Translations under genes and position numbers: made by a program
Notes under the pieces: model-generated
What the model was told of the DNA's origin: nothing
Database searches by the model: none
What the model saw: the letters and a program-made list of their open reading frames with translations, nothing else
Shown: in pieces, positions 10,701-19,714 of the stretch
How positions within the stretch are numbered: the first letter of the stretch is position 1
Layout: the number at the start of each line of letters is the position of its first letter
Assembly: GCA_018457135.1 (NCBI GenBank)
Contig: JAGGDU010000227.1
Coordinates: 1 to 52,118 of the forward strand
Length of the DNA: 52,118 bases
Direction: 5' to 3'
From: Trichodesmium erythraeum GBRTRLIN201
GTDB taxonomy: Bacteria > Cyanobacteriota > Cyanobacteriia > Cyanobacteriales > Microcoleaceae

Positions 10701-10985
10701 AGCCCACCAAACCAAACCTAATCGTAAAGATAAATCAGTTAATAAATAACCGTTTAAATTTGGAGGAATTATCAACTTTTGCCCTAACCATAAAATCTGT
10801 TTGCCTTTTTCCCAAGCAATTTGTTTTTTTTCATTTGTTGTAGCTAACTGCCAAGTATCTAAATTTTTAACTGCGGTAATAGGTATATCCTCTTGGCAAG
10901 AGCGCCATTTGTTTTGAATATCTAGTTGGGTTAATTTTCTGAGTTGCTCAATTGTTGTGGAAATTTCGGTAATTGAAAATTTCAT
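7698..10985 (-). CDS. Alpha-mannosidase, glycoside hydrolase family 38
   Basis: A 1095-aa GH38 enzyme that should release alpha-linked mannose from oligosaccharides. An N-terminal beta region (about 1-230) precedes the catalytic barrel. Zinc and active-site residues are visible: GHAHLDLAWLW (His239, His241, Asp243), the nucleophile Asp353 in WLPDTFGFCWQLP, and His443 in GDHGGGPTRD. A C-terminal beta-sandwich region follows (about 690-1095). Length is normal for bacterial family members. No signal peptide is visible, so it is probably cytoplasmic and may recycle mannose-containing glycans. The ATG at 10985 has no competitor nearby. The extreme C-terminus lies in the tandem repeat block, which could have changed the original stop. 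Confidence 0.93.
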   Translation of the reverse strand: MKFSITEISTTIEQLRKLTQLDIQNKWRSCQEDIPITAVKNLDTWQLATTNEKKQIAWEKGKQILWLGQKLIIPPNLNGYLLTDLSLRLGLVWWAEYVEIYVNGKLVQTGDLFDYSSRILLSQKVVVGKTFIIAIKLVSPAHDRGALVKSWFVYENLNNYQLDPGFMADRLEILLEYLTKFESKIDLKLERIKKSISLIDLQAVGKKEKFERSLLNLHSEITKISESYINSLKLKLLGHAHLDLAWLWDVEETWEAAQRTFTSVLNLQQDFPELIFCHSTPALYEWIEQNRPDLFNKIKRQIELGKWEVTAGLWVEPELNTVGGESIIRQVLYGQRYVWEKFGKFSSVAWLPDTFGFCWQLPQILQGGNIKYFATQKLRWNDLTEFPFEIFWWEAPDKSRIFSFMLPPIGENIEPVKMAKYAYEWQLKTGEKNVFWLPGVGDHGGGPTRDMLEISRRWQKSGFFPVLEFSTAENFFAELVEKNSGIFPVWQDELYLEFHRGCYTTHADQKRRNRRCENLLYQAELFAVFASIMTGAFYRKNDLEMAWKLVLFNQFHDILPGSAIPEAYVNVNQNWSEAERLGKEILAEAMGKVAADVNVSPPFPLDTFADGMIYPIIVFNSLNWQRSELVSVPGKKNIEGAGNREKGEVFELTPNSQHLTFLQGREDDWQVYDDAGQILTSQISDNSLLFLASDIPGVGYRLFWLCSRFSDLNKKSYIGKYIAHHTGTIAKKIENVNTVSLEIEKWVLENNLLRVKVEATTGNLESIFDKINQREVLRKPEGNKLKVFRDEGQYWDAWNIDPNYQQHPLSSAKLIDIFWIEQGKLKSSLRIIRKIGNSQFCQDYILEIGSQLLKIKNWVNWQEKHTLVKAAFPINIEADFTTYEIPCGAIKRTTKPQTEREKAKWEVPALNWADISKDNYGVSLLNDCKYGYDAKPDELRLTLLRGSTWPDSKADVGIHEFTYAIYPHIGSWENAGTVQRGYELNMPLMVQIMPLIREEKSHGKLPQVYRFLGWEAENLILMMLKRSEDNQSWVFRCYECLGKEVKLNLESDAGLRIKKVVNLLEQDVSEPNVNLENNNYNILAWKIVSFSLDIL

Positions 10986-11544
10986 AAAATTTTGATTTAC
11001 TGATTTAGTGAGAATGGGTATCCATAGTTTATTTTATTTCAGATATAAAACTGGATTTAGATGATCATTTTTTCTTCTGCTTAATTTTTAGAAAAAAGTC
11101 TTGAATCATCGGCTTTTAACTGAGGAAAGTTTGGCTCAAAAAGTAAGATAAATGGTCGTCTTATGTTCTGTTTATGTTCTGTTACTAAAAGTTTAGTTCA
11201 AAAACTGGTAAAACAACACAAAAAAGATGGAAACTTATAAATATTAAAATGTGGGAAAGCAAGGTTTAGTTGTCTGATAAATGTAGATGTATATTGAAAA
11301 CAACTTTTGCTAAGATATTCAGATACTACTATTTCGTAATTATGTGAATTATTTGAGATAAAAATAGGAAACTGGGTAAGTTGTACTGCCGTGTTTCGAC
11401 CTTGAAAAAAATTGGGGTTAAGCTGTCAAAAAAAAATGCAGGGTAGCAGCTAGGCCGGGAGATAAAGATTGCAAAAATTAAGAGAAAAATACGGTAGTTA
11501 TAAGGATGTACGAATTTTGGTTAATACATTTCTTGAGTTCTCAT

Positions 11545-11641
11545 AAAGTAAACGAGCACAATAATTTAATTGCTTGTTTACCACTACTAAAAATAAAGTA
11601 GATGAGCAAAATTGTTGCTTGTTTACCACTATTAAAAATAC
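11545..11641. repeat. Tandem duplication of about 48 bp
   Basis: Copy 1 (11545-11594) and copy 2 (11595-11641) share gcttgtttaccacta(c/t)taaaaata. Inside copy 1, gtaaacgagc and gcttgtttac are near-complementary and could form a hairpin. No coding role is seen. Confidence 0.65.
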
Positions 11642-12394
11642 AAAGGAATTGGTGAAAAAGATAGACTCATAAAATTTAGTATTTATAAATGAAACAGTTG
11701 TAATACTTGGACAAAAATCATTCAGTTTAATTATTAATGTCTACTATTTTTTTGAGATTAACAGTTAACATGAGCTAGTAAAATTAGGGAAATAAAACTT
11801 TGATGCCTAGACTTTTTAAAAAAATATCTATAATTTGATTTAGATGTGCAGAATCTCTGGCTAAAAAATAGATATTTTTAGTCAATTATTATTTACATAA
11901 ATTACAGGATATTTGGTGGATAATGTTCTACTAAGTTATCAATATTACTAAGGTAAAAAATAATTATTTAATTGGGATTAGTTCTAATTTTTGCCATATA
12001 AATATAAAAAAAATACGGTTTATAGAAAACTAAAATTGATAAGGTATAGAAGTATGATTATGAGGTTTTCAGATTACATAGATACAAAAAAAATAGCTAA
12101 ATTTTATTCAATTATCAAATATTTTTACCTTTAATTTAAAGAATAGAATTGTATCTAATTTTTCCAAGCTATAGCAGTTTAAATATAGAAAATATGACTA
12201 AAATTATGAGATTAAAGAGTTTAAGGTATACACAAAATTATGTAAAAACGCGATTTTTACATAGTAAGGATTTTATCTTTGCTCAATGTGTAAGTTCATT
12301 TTTTCCCACTTATCAAGGTTAAGTTTATAAGTATTAATTGAAATGGCTATAACTCCAAACTCTCTAAATATTAAAGTGCACTGATATTTTTTTT

Positions 12395-12465
12395 ATAAAC
12401 AGTTTCATGGCTCTTAAAATCTACTTGAGTTAGTTTTCTGAGTTGCTCAGTTTTTTTAGAAAATT
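12395..12465 (-). pseudogene. Short duplicate of the 5' coding end of the alpha-mannosidase gene
   Basis: The bases around 12420-12452 (gagttagttttctgagttgctca) nearly match 10925-10950 in the alpha-mannosidase gene. On the minus strand they read EQLRKLTQVDFK, against EQLRKLTQLDIQ in the intact protein. Only about 15-20 codons are recognisable and no catalytic part follows. It is best seen as a relic of a duplication. Confidence 0.45.
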
Positions 12466-13013
12466 ACAGAATGGGGAATTAGATTATTTTCTCAGTTTCC
12501 TGGTATGATTAAATTAAGTATCTATAACAAATCCATTAGAAATTTAAAACTAGACTTAAGTTGTGTGATTTTTTTTCTCTGGCAAGAGCTGTTTTATTAT
12601 CTATGTCAATTTCTATTTAACTTGTTCTATTTTCCCAGTAAGTAATTTAAGATTTTCCCTGGCTATGTTCCCTTGTTCCTGTTTTCTTCTTTCTCTTGAA
12701 ATTTTCCCTGGCTATGGTTATGGCGAGCTGAAGCCAAGGGTGGAATAAATTTTACATTATGCTATAGCTACTCCTATTCTCTTGGGGGAAATGAGCTTGC
12801 AAGAAGAATGGGTTACATTGGCCTCATGAGTCTGTTTTTTGCGTTGGACTGACCACCCGGGATTAATTAATATATATTATAACATATGTATTCACAAAAA
12901 ACAACTAAAAAGTTGTTCTCTTATGGACTAGGCTTTATTTTTCGGTGGTATATTTTTTGTTTTTAAAGTTAACTCTGGAAAATTAATTAGTTTATCTAAA
13001 TATCTAACTAAAA

Positions 13014-14348
13014 ATGACTTCAAGCCCTTATAAAAGTAAAGTATTAAATTTTGTTGTAGCCAAATATAACCAAATATTAACTCGAAGCGATCGTACTTTA
13101 TGTCATCTAAAATTTATAGCTACAATCACAGTTCAACTGCTACTTTATCCTATATATGTGTTGCTACAAACCTCTCGCGTCGCACTCAAAAAATTACAAC
13201 AAACAACCAAAAGCTATTTACCAGAAATTAAAGAAAAAGTCAATAAAAATTACCAAACTAATGACAAATCTATTGAAGAAGTGTCAGTATTTTCAAGGCC
13301 AGTTGATTCTAGGTTATTATATCCTTTAAACCCCAACAAAACTCTGGTCAAAAAACAGGGTAAAGTTAGTTCAAGATTAGAAATTCTAAATAATTATAAA
13401 GTATCAGATATTTTAACTAGGGCCAAACAAGAAAATCCTCTAATATTAGATATGGGGAAGATAGAAGAAAAACCTTTATTGCAACTTCAAATTCAACCCT
13501 GTGCGGAACTTGTGCCAACCTTTGGAGTTCTAGGGGGAGTATGGCAACTTATGGCTTGGGTGCAAACGAGTGAAATTGCTTTGTGGTTCAATTTCTTTGA
13601 TGAATCTAATATTGTTTTACAGCAAAATGAACTAAAGGACAACAATAGAAGCTTAAATAGTTACCATAATCAGGTATTATTGTCAAATTCAAATATAACT
13701 TTTGGTGAGTTTATTAATAATCTAGCAAAACACTATTTGTATCCAATTACTAAAGGTTTAGGGTTAAATGGTTTGCTGCTACCTTTGAGAAGAGAAGGAG
13801 AATGTGAAGTCGAATCATTATTAGAAACAGAAATAGATCCAGAAAATCAAAAAAATCTTTTAGCAACTCAAGATGGTACTCCAATAGTTGCTTCATTAAT
13901 ATCGCCATTTGAACAAGGAATATTTCAAATAGCTACCTCTTCAACAACTAAACCTTTAATGAACCCAGAGGATGTAGAAAAACCAGGAAAAAAGAAAAGT
14001 TTTCCTTTACATAAACACCTCTGTTATGAGATAATTTCGAGTTCTAATGATTATCTTAAACAAGAGGCGATCGCATCCAAAGAAGCTTTGAGAGAGATAG
14101 ATGGACATCGAGTAGAAAATGAGGATAATTATAGCATAAATAGTAACAAAATATCTGTCAAAACTTATAACTCAGAAAGTAAGCCCAAGGAAAAACTAAA
14201 CTGTTTAGAAGTAGAATCAGTTTCAGTAGGGTATATCAAACATCCCCTAGAAGTAATATTAGGGTGGGTAGATGTGATTATGACTTGGGTAGAAAAAATA
14301 TTTGTACAGGCGTGGCAATTGTGTCAACAAAAGTTGAAAAATTTTTGA
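13014..14348 (+). CDS. Uncharacterised cyanobacterial protein
   Basis: A 444-aa protein with no catalytic motif that I recognise. Residues 30-60 hold one hydrophobic stretch (ATITVQLLLYPIYVLLQ) and 390-435 contain an amphipathic or hydrophobic end (HPLEVILGWVDVIMTWVEKIF). The middle is polar and variable, with a patch CAELVPTFGVLGGVWQLMAW near residue 165. Such proteins recur in cyanobacteria as conserved hypotheticals, often beside psbI or other photosynthesis genes; that statement is from memory and unverified. psbI follows 108 bp downstream on the same strand, so co-transcription is possible. Confidence 0.6.
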   Translation: MTSSPYKSKVLNFVVAKYNQILTRSDRTLCHLKFIATITVQLLLYPIYVLLQTSRVALKKLQQTTKSYLPEIKEKVNKNYQTNDKSIEEVSVFSRPVDSRLLYPLNPNKTLVKKQGKVSSRLEILNNYKVSDILTRAKQENPLILDMGKIEEKPLLQLQIQPCAELVPTFGVLGGVWQLMAWVQTSEIALWFNFFDESNIVLQQNELKDNNRSLNSYHNQVLLSNSNITFGEFINNLAKHYLYPITKGLGLNGLLLPLRREGECEVESLLETEIDPENQKNLLATQDGTPIVASLISPFEQGIFQIATSSTTKPLMNPEDVEKPGKKKSFPLHKHLCYEIISSSNDYLKQEAIASKEALREIDGHRVENEDNYSINSNKISVKTYNSESKPKEKLNCLEVESVSVGYIKHPLEVILGWVDVIMTWVEKIFVQAWQLCQQKLKNF

Positions 14349-14456
14349 TAAATTATTATGGTATAATTAGATAATATTTCGATATAATAATAAAATTGTA
14401 AATATTTGATCGAAAAAATTCGGTCTAAAACCCCGTCCTTTTAGGAGAAATAATAA

Positions 14457-14573
14457 ATGCTGACTTTGAAAATAGTTGTAAATATCGTTGTCCTATTTTT
14501 TGTCTTGTTATTTATTTTTGGATTTTTATCCAATGACCCTGCACGGAACCCTAGTGGTCGGGACATGGAGTAA
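14457..14573 (+). CDS. psbI: Photosystem II reaction centre protein I (PsbI)
   Basis: A 38-codon gene that begins [18 protein letters not shown] and ends with [18 protein letters not shown]. This matches the PsbI pattern: one transmembrane helix at the N-terminus, then the conserved SNDPARNP stretch and acidic end. PsbI is a one-helix subunit next to D1 in photosystem II, important for assembly and stability, in the thylakoid membrane. The length is exactly that of typical PsbI. An upstream TTAGGAGAAA (14441-14450) gives a good ribosome site 7 bp before the ATG. Small variations from the usual GRKDLE end (here SGRDME) are unremarkable. It stands about 110 bp after the 444-aa gene. Confidence 0.93.
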   Translation: MLTLKIVVNIVVLFFVLLFIFGFLSNDPARNPSGRDME

Positions 14574-15363
14574 ACATAATTGACTTAAGTTGATAACTTA
14601 CGTCATGAAGGGTTATTTTGCGATAGTTGTTCAAAGTAATGAAGTGGATATATTTTTTCCATCTTCTAATGCTTTTTCTAGCTGCACTTATGTAATAAAT
14701 ATACCATTAGTTAATAATAACTTTTTATTACCCAAAAACTTGGTATATCTATCAAGCACAGAACGCAGGATATACAATTATAAAGAGTGAAAGATAGGTT
14801 TTAGTTTGACCTTGAACACATTTTAAAGTTTTACTGGCAACTATTAACGTAAAAGCAGAAAGTCAATATTGAGGTTTCACTAATTGTGATACTTTGTATC
14901 AGTTTGATGAAGCAGTAAATTAAGTATTAATTGGAGCTTTTTGTACCCTGGATTTTCTCAGATTAAAACATGGTTAATTTGAGATGATTTCTTGGGTTAA
15001 AGCTAGTTTCATAACGATAGAGAAAAACCGAAAATGCTCTCTGGCTAAAATCGGAAATATTGAATATAAAAACTTGTATCCTCCCAAGAAGGGAAGTAAA
15101 TACTAATATTCTTGGAGGAACTCTCAGCCTGGAAGTTCACTAATTTTGTTAAGTGTTTTATTCCAGGCTAATTTTTGAGATATGACATAATTGACAGAAT
15201 ATGGTGTAAACCATAAGTTTTAGCTAGTTCAAGCTCAAGCTAAGAATGTTAGTAGTTAACTTTTGACTTTGAAGTTAATTGACATTGTGTGAAATTTCTA
15301 GCCCTTAAGTTTATGATGAACTCTAACCTTTAATCCCGTAAACTTAGTATTTCTATCCGAAAT
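14574..15363. other. Spacer after psbI
   Basis: No gene is supported. An open frame of 66 codons at 14590-14790 has no family likeness or ribosome site. Around 15075-15125 the text tcctcccaagaag...attcttggagga forms a weak long-range inverted repeat. Nothing else stands out. Confidence 0.45.
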
Positions 15364-17979
15364 ATGTCCTATCCTCTGCCACCTCCAGAACTACCTCCAA
15401 TTGTTGAAACTTTGCCTTCACAATCTGTAAGCCAATATGTTACAGATATAGGACAGGAAGTATCTACTCTAAATCAAAATCAATTGAGTCCGATGTCAAA
15501 ATTTAGCCAGGTTGGAGAGGAAATCAAAGTATCTGTAAAGAACACTTTCTTAGGAGAAGAGTTCAGAGAAACTGTATTATACAAATTTCCTCAAATTACC
15601 TCAAATTTTGACCACACTCAGAAAATCAGTCCAATTCATACAACCTCAGCTAATCTTGGACCACCAATAGAGATAGAGATATCATCAGCACCGAGAATTT
15701 CTACTCTGGAAAGCCAAATCAATTCAGGTAGAAAAAGAATATTCTCATCCATCTCGTTCTCAGATTTCTCAGAATATGCGCTCTCTGAAAAAGAGCCAGA
15801 AAATAATCAACTAACAAATTCATTTAGTCTCAATAGTAGAAAAATATTAGAACGTTTCAATCACACAAAACAACTAATTCCATCTAAATTTGAGATAGGG
15901 CAAACTATCAGAGAAAACAACACGCCAAAACTACCAAACCTTCCCCAAGACGAACAACCCATTAGGGAAACTGAAACCCCAGACTCAGAAGAGAATAAAA
16001 AAGAAACTCAATTTCCCACAACAAAACCAGAATCTCAAACTCAAGACTCAGAGAATAAAACGGAAGATAGACAACCTCTTGAAATACCTCTACCAGCAGA
16101 TGTAGTAGAGGTAACTGCAGACCGCCAAGAATATAACGAGCAACGGCGACTTATTTCTGCAGTTGGTAAGGTAACAGTACGATTTAGTCAAGGAGTAATT
16201 AGTGCTGACAAAGTACAAGTTAACCTGACAACTCGTCAACTGCTAGCTATAGGAAATGCTGTTTTTACTAAAGCAGAACAAGTCTTACTTGGGGAACGTA
16301 TGGAATACAACTTTACCCTTGACAAAGGGTTAATTGAGAAAGCAAGTGGGATTATTTTTGTTGGGGATGCGGAGCAAAGCACTTCCAAGTCTTTACCAAC
16401 TACAGAAGGAGTAGGAGCATTAGAGGCAATATCCTTGAGCGATCGTATTGCTGCTACTCAACCTCCAACAAAAGTGAAAGCTACTGAAGGTACAAAACTT
16501 AGATTTAAAGCTAAACTAAAAGCACCAAAACAGTCAGGGATAGTTAACAGACTACGCTTTGAAGCTGACCGTCTCAACTTATTAGGTGCTGGAACTTGGG
16601 AAGCTATAAACCTTCGATTAACTAATGACCCATTTTCACCTCCAGAGGTGGAATTAAGGTCTGATCGAGCTATACTTAAACCTCTATCTCCCTTTCAGGA
16701 TGAGTTGATAACGAAAAAATCCCGATTAGTATTTGACCAACGTTTTAGTTTACCACTGTTTCGTGAACGAACCGTTATAGATCGCCAGCAACGAGACCCT
16801 CTCCCAATTCAAATTGGTTATGACCAAGATGATCGAGGTGGTTTATTTATTGAAAGTACATTTGAACCTCTTCTCCCAGGTCCTTTGCAAATCAAAATAA
16901 GTCCTCAATACTACTTGGAAAGAGCATTTTTGGGAGATGAAAATGACTACCCTATAGATGGTAATGTTTTTGGTCTCAAAGCTTCTGTAAATGGTACCAT
17001 AACACCCACAACTCAGGTAGAGGGACGTGCCACATTTCTGACCTTTGAAGATTTTCCAGATTTGGAAGAAAATGACTTTCGGGGTAGTGCTCGACTTAGG
17101 CAGTTTTTCCAAGGTTACAATTTGACTGGTGAGTATAGTTATCGCGATCGCTTATTTAATGGTAGTTTAGGATTTCAAACTGTTCATAGTAGTGCAGGTG
17201 TTGTGTTAGCTTCCCCTGTAATAACACTAGGTGAAACTGGTGTAGAATTTAGTTTTCAGAGTGGATATCAAGTTGTAAATGCGAGAACAGATCGTCGAGA
17301 GTTGTTAAAGGATATTCAACCATTTGAACCTCTACCTAATGATAAAAATGATGATGATAGTGATTCTAGATCGCGGGCTGATCTTGGTCGTTTCCAGAGT
17401 GTAGTTTCTCTGAGATACCCACTAACTATCTGGAGTGGTAAACCATTAACGGCTAATGCAACTGAGGGTTTGAGATATACCAGCAAACCAGTAGTTCCGT
17501 TTTTGCAAATGGTGTTAGGACTTACAGGTGCTACTAGCTTTTATAGTAATGATGAAGACCAATCTTTTGTGCGTGGAAGTCTTGGGTTTACTGGACAATT
17601 TGGGCATTTTTCTAGAGACTTTTTTGATTATACTGGATTTAACTTAACTTATAGTCAGACTGGTCTGAGTGGTCAGTCACCTTTTTTCTTTGACCGGGTG
17701 GAGGATACAAATGTGCTCTTATTTGGTTTAGTCCAACAAATTTATCAAGGTTTTCGGGTTGGTTACCAGAGTGGTATCAACTTAGAAAATGGTGATATTC
17801 TTGATGATAGAATTACACTAGAATATAGTCGTCGTACTTATGGGGTGGTATTAGTTTTTAGTCCTAGACGACAAACTGGTACATTTAGTCTCCGGATCAG
17901 TGACTTCAACTGGGAAGGTGGTACAACTCCGTTTTCTGGGGAAGATGTTCGACCGGTTGGTGGTGGTGTAGTTCGTTAA
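15364..17979 (+). CDS. DUF3769 family outer-membrane protein, LptD-like
   Basis: An 871-aa protein. Residues 1-240 are polar, Ser/Glu/Gln-rich and probably disordered. Residues about 245-330 form an LptA/OstA-like beta-jellyroll segment (VEVTADRQEYNEQRRLISAVG, then VQVNLTTRQLLAIGNAV). The remaining 390-871 has alternating beta strands ending in aromatic residues, as in a beta-barrel. Cyanobacterial DUF3769 proteins are treated as the LptD counterpart that places lipopolysaccharide in the outer membrane. No classical signal peptide is visible, and an in-frame stop at 15331-15333 prevents a much longer N-terminus. Either the annotated start is right and export is unusual, or the leader is atypical. 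No partner Lpt genes are adjacent. Confidence 0.82.
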   Translation: MSYPLPPPELPPIVETLPSQSVSQYVTDIGQEVSTLNQNQLSPMSKFSQVGEEIKVSVKNTFLGEEFRETVLYKFPQITSNFDHTQKISPIHTTSANLGPPIEIEISSAPRISTLESQINSGRKRIFSSISFSDFSEYALSEKEPENNQLTNSFSLNSRKILERFNHTKQLIPSKFEIGQTIRENNTPKLPNLPQDEQPIRETETPDSEENKKETQFPTTKPESQTQDSENKTEDRQPLEIPLPADVVEVTADRQEYNEQRRLISAVGKVTVRFSQGVISADKVQVNLTTRQLLAIGNAVFTKAEQVLLGERMEYNFTLDKGLIEKASGIIFVGDAEQSTSKSLPTTEGVGALEAISLSDRIAATQPPTKVKATEGTKLRFKAKLKAPKQSGIVNRLRFEADRLNLLGAGTWEAINLRLTNDPFSPPEVELRSDRAILKPLSPFQDELITKKSRLVFDQRFSLPLFRERTVIDRQQRDPLPIQIGYDQDDRGGLFIESTFEPLLPGPLQIKISPQYYLERAFLGDENDYPIDGNVFGLKASVNGTITPTTQVEGRATFLTFEDFPDLEENDFRGSARLRQFFQGYNLTGEYSYRDRLFNGSLGFQTVHSSAGVVLASPVITLGETGVEFSFQSGYQVVNARTDRRELLKDIQPFEPLPNDKNDDDSDSRSRADLGRFQSVVSLRYPLTIWSGKPLTANATEGLRYTSKPVVPFLQMVLGLTGATSFYSNDEDQSFVRGSLGFTGQFGHFSRDFFDYTGFNLTYSQTGLSGQSPFFFDRVEDTNVLLFGLVQQIYQGFRVGYQSGINLENGDILDDRITLEYSRRTYGVVLVFSPRRQTGTFSLRISDFNWEGGTTPFSGEDVRPVGGGVVR

Positions 17980-18289
17980 ATTACCTATACTCAAGCATTG
18001 CTTGGATATTGCATGGGAGACGTTGCTTCCGGCAACTAACTAGAGATGATAGCATATTTTGTGTTACAGAAATCTTAGCAAAAGTACCCCTGAAAGGTTT
18101 ATCCCTGATCAGGAACTCCTATAAACTTTTTATGCCATAGGGAGGCAGTAAGGACAATGATCGAAAAAATTAAGTCTGGCATAAAAAAAATGTTTTTTTA
18201 GAGTGGTTTTCAGCAAATTTGGAAAACACTTCTTAATAACAAAAATCCTTGTAGGGATGTTCTATAGAATCTTTCTACAGTTGTCTGTC
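17980..18289. other. Spacer after the DUF3769 gene
   Basis: Two small perfect hairpins follow the stop: caagca-t-tgcttg at about 17992-18004, and gttgc...gcaac at 18022-18036. Neither has a T tract, so termination is uncertain. No gene is seen. Confidence 0.4.
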
Positions 18290-18470
18290 TAAGTGGTACA
18301 GTTGACGAGAGTGCTCCTACTCCTAGCCTCTACTTTAAGTGCCGTATGTGAGAGTTTCCAGCTCATACGGATACTGATCACTAAGGTTCCTTCCAGGTTA
18401 GGTTCAAATACAGACCTCTTCGCAACTTGATATCAAGGGTTCTAGAGTAGGAAACTTATACTCGGGTACA
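18290..18470 (+). ncRNA. Candidate structured RNA, possibly HEARO/omega-RNA-like
   Basis: A strongly structured, GC-richer island in AT-rich DNA. An outer helix pairs cctactcctag (18316-18326) with ctagagtagg (18442-18451), 10 base pairs with one bulged C. It encloses a perfect 7-bp hairpin ccgtatg (18342-18348) / catacgg (18364-18370), a small aggt...acct hairpin (about 18400-18417) and the palindrome cttgatatcaag (about 18426-18437). The multibranched shape resembles mobile-element RNAs common in cyanobacteria, such as HEARO (the guide RNA of IscB nucleases) or a group II intron fragment. No IscB or reverse-transcriptase ORF adjoins it, so it would be an orphan copy. The strand is inferred from the described helix order and could be the reverse. 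Confidence 0.5.
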
Positions 18471-19140
18471 TTTTAACCTATATTCAATTAAATCTCTAAA
18501 TAATATTAGAGAAAAACTTACTTTTATTAATTTTAGTTAACCAGAAATAAGACCCTTAAGTAGGTCGGTGTTGAAATTTATTGCTATGTAAAATAATGTA
18601 AATTTACCTCCAATAAACTGTGTAGAGGAGATTGAATTCATTACACAAATCTTAATATAGCTAAGTCTTTTTCATGCCTACCTACTTATTAAACAATTTA
18701 TTAATCGCTTTAATTCCTTTTCGATAATGTCGAAATTTATGAGAATTGAGTATCATTAAAATTTCTACCAATTTCCAAACAAAATCATCATTTACTGCCC
18801 AAGGAATACAAGATAATTCGAGCAAAAAAACTACTGTGTTTTCTTTCTTTTCTACCCTGATCATTGATTCTTGATATATATTCTTTGAGACCTTTATTTT
18901 TAATTTTCTGTGTCAAGGTTGTCCTCATGTATTGACTCAAAACCGCCATTTATACCCAATAACTTTTGATTGGCCAACGAGTCGCACATTGCTCCAAGTA
19001 TTAAACTCTGATTTAAAGAGATATAAATAGCGCACGAAATATTATCCTGCTTTACAGAAAACTCCTTTCACGGTGAAAGGTAATGCTATACTATGCTCTA
19101 AGTAGTTAATCTAACTGAGAAGAGGTTAAATGTTGCACCA
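18471..19140. other. Spacer with a degenerate small ORF and a palindrome
   Basis: A 60-codon minus-strand frame at 18682-18864 ends in SHKFRHYRKGIKAINKLF, which is vaguely like the tail of some transposases, but it is too short to name. The right part should hold the promoter of the 187-aa gene and includes the palindrome at 19064-19080. Confidence 0.4.
19064..19080. promoter_or_regulatory. Perfect 8+8 palindrome upstream of the 187-aa gene
   Basis: cctttcac-g-gtgaaagg is a perfect inverted repeat about 60 bp before the start at 19141. Its place fits an operator or a short transcript hairpin. No T tract follows, so a terminator is less likely. The function is inferred from position only. Confidence 0.35.
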
Positions 19141-19704
19141 ATGACAGAAAAGCCATTAACATCTGCTTTAGCAGAGGCTTTGTTAACAAAGTATGATTTT
19201 GACCTGGGTGGTGAAACTTCTAAGCAGCTTATTGCTCGTTGGCAGAAAAACTATCAAGTGGAGTGGCTTTCTTTAGCAGTTATTGAAGCATTATATCTTG
19301 GACGTTATAAGGCTATCTCTGTCCAGCAAATATTGACATTATGGGAACGTCGTGGTCAGCCTATTTATCATTTTAACTCTGAATTTCAAAATATTATCAC
19401 TAGAAATGTGATCACAAATTTTACAACTCAGATAGATACTCCATCTTTGTCAACAAAAACAAACCCTAGCTTTTTAGAAGAAAAACTAATAAACCATTCT
19501 AAACTTACTTCCCTACCTTCTAACCCCTTTGAACCAAACTTGAAAAATAAAACTCAAAATTTAATGCAGCAGCAAGTCCCAGTCGAACCATATCAGAACA
19601 AGATTAAACACACTGATTTTTATACTAAACTTAAAACAGTTCTAAAAAAGAGTCAAGCTTTACAATCATATCCCAAGGAATTGGAGCCAGAAAATGATAA
19701 GTAA
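19141..19704 (+). CDS. Conserved cyanobacterial protein of unknown function
   Basis: A 187-aa protein. Residues 1-85 are a compact helical region with the well-kept phrases VEWLSLAVIEALYLGRYKAI and SVQQILTLWERRGQPIYHF, seen in cyanobacterial hypothetical proteins. Residues 90-187 are polar, low-complexity and probably disordered. No catalytic motif is evident. An IS5-type relic begins 10 bp after the stop, so the natural downstream region may have been displaced. The start is the only ATG before the conserved block. Confidence 0.65.
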   Translation: MTEKPLTSALAEALLTKYDFDLGGETSKQLIARWQKNYQVEWLSLAVIEALYLGRYKAISVQQILTLWERRGQPIYHFNSEFQNIITRNVITNFTTQIDTPSLSTKTNPSFLEEKLINHSKLTSLPSNPFEPNLKNKTQNLMQQQVPVEPYQNKIKHTDFYTKLKTVLKKSQALQSYPKELEPENDK

Positions 19705-19714
19705 AAAATGAAAT

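Larger units (their letters stand above)
10986..13013. other. 2-kb spacer without an intact gene
   Basis: No full ORF with family signatures was found on either strand. Contents noted: a 48-bp tandem duplication (11545-11641), a short echo of the alpha-mannosidase 5' coding end (12395-12465), and a repeated 'attttccctggctatg' at about 12651 and 12700. The stretch must also contain the promoters of the divergent neighbours. Confidence 0.5.

Noticed and set aside
14590-14790. 66-codon open frame after psbI
   Set aside because: No ribosome site, no family likeness and composition like the surrounding spacer.
18682-18864. 60-codon minus frame ending SHKFRHYRKGIKAINKLF
   Set aside because: Faint likeness to a transposase tail, too short and without context; not called as a gene.
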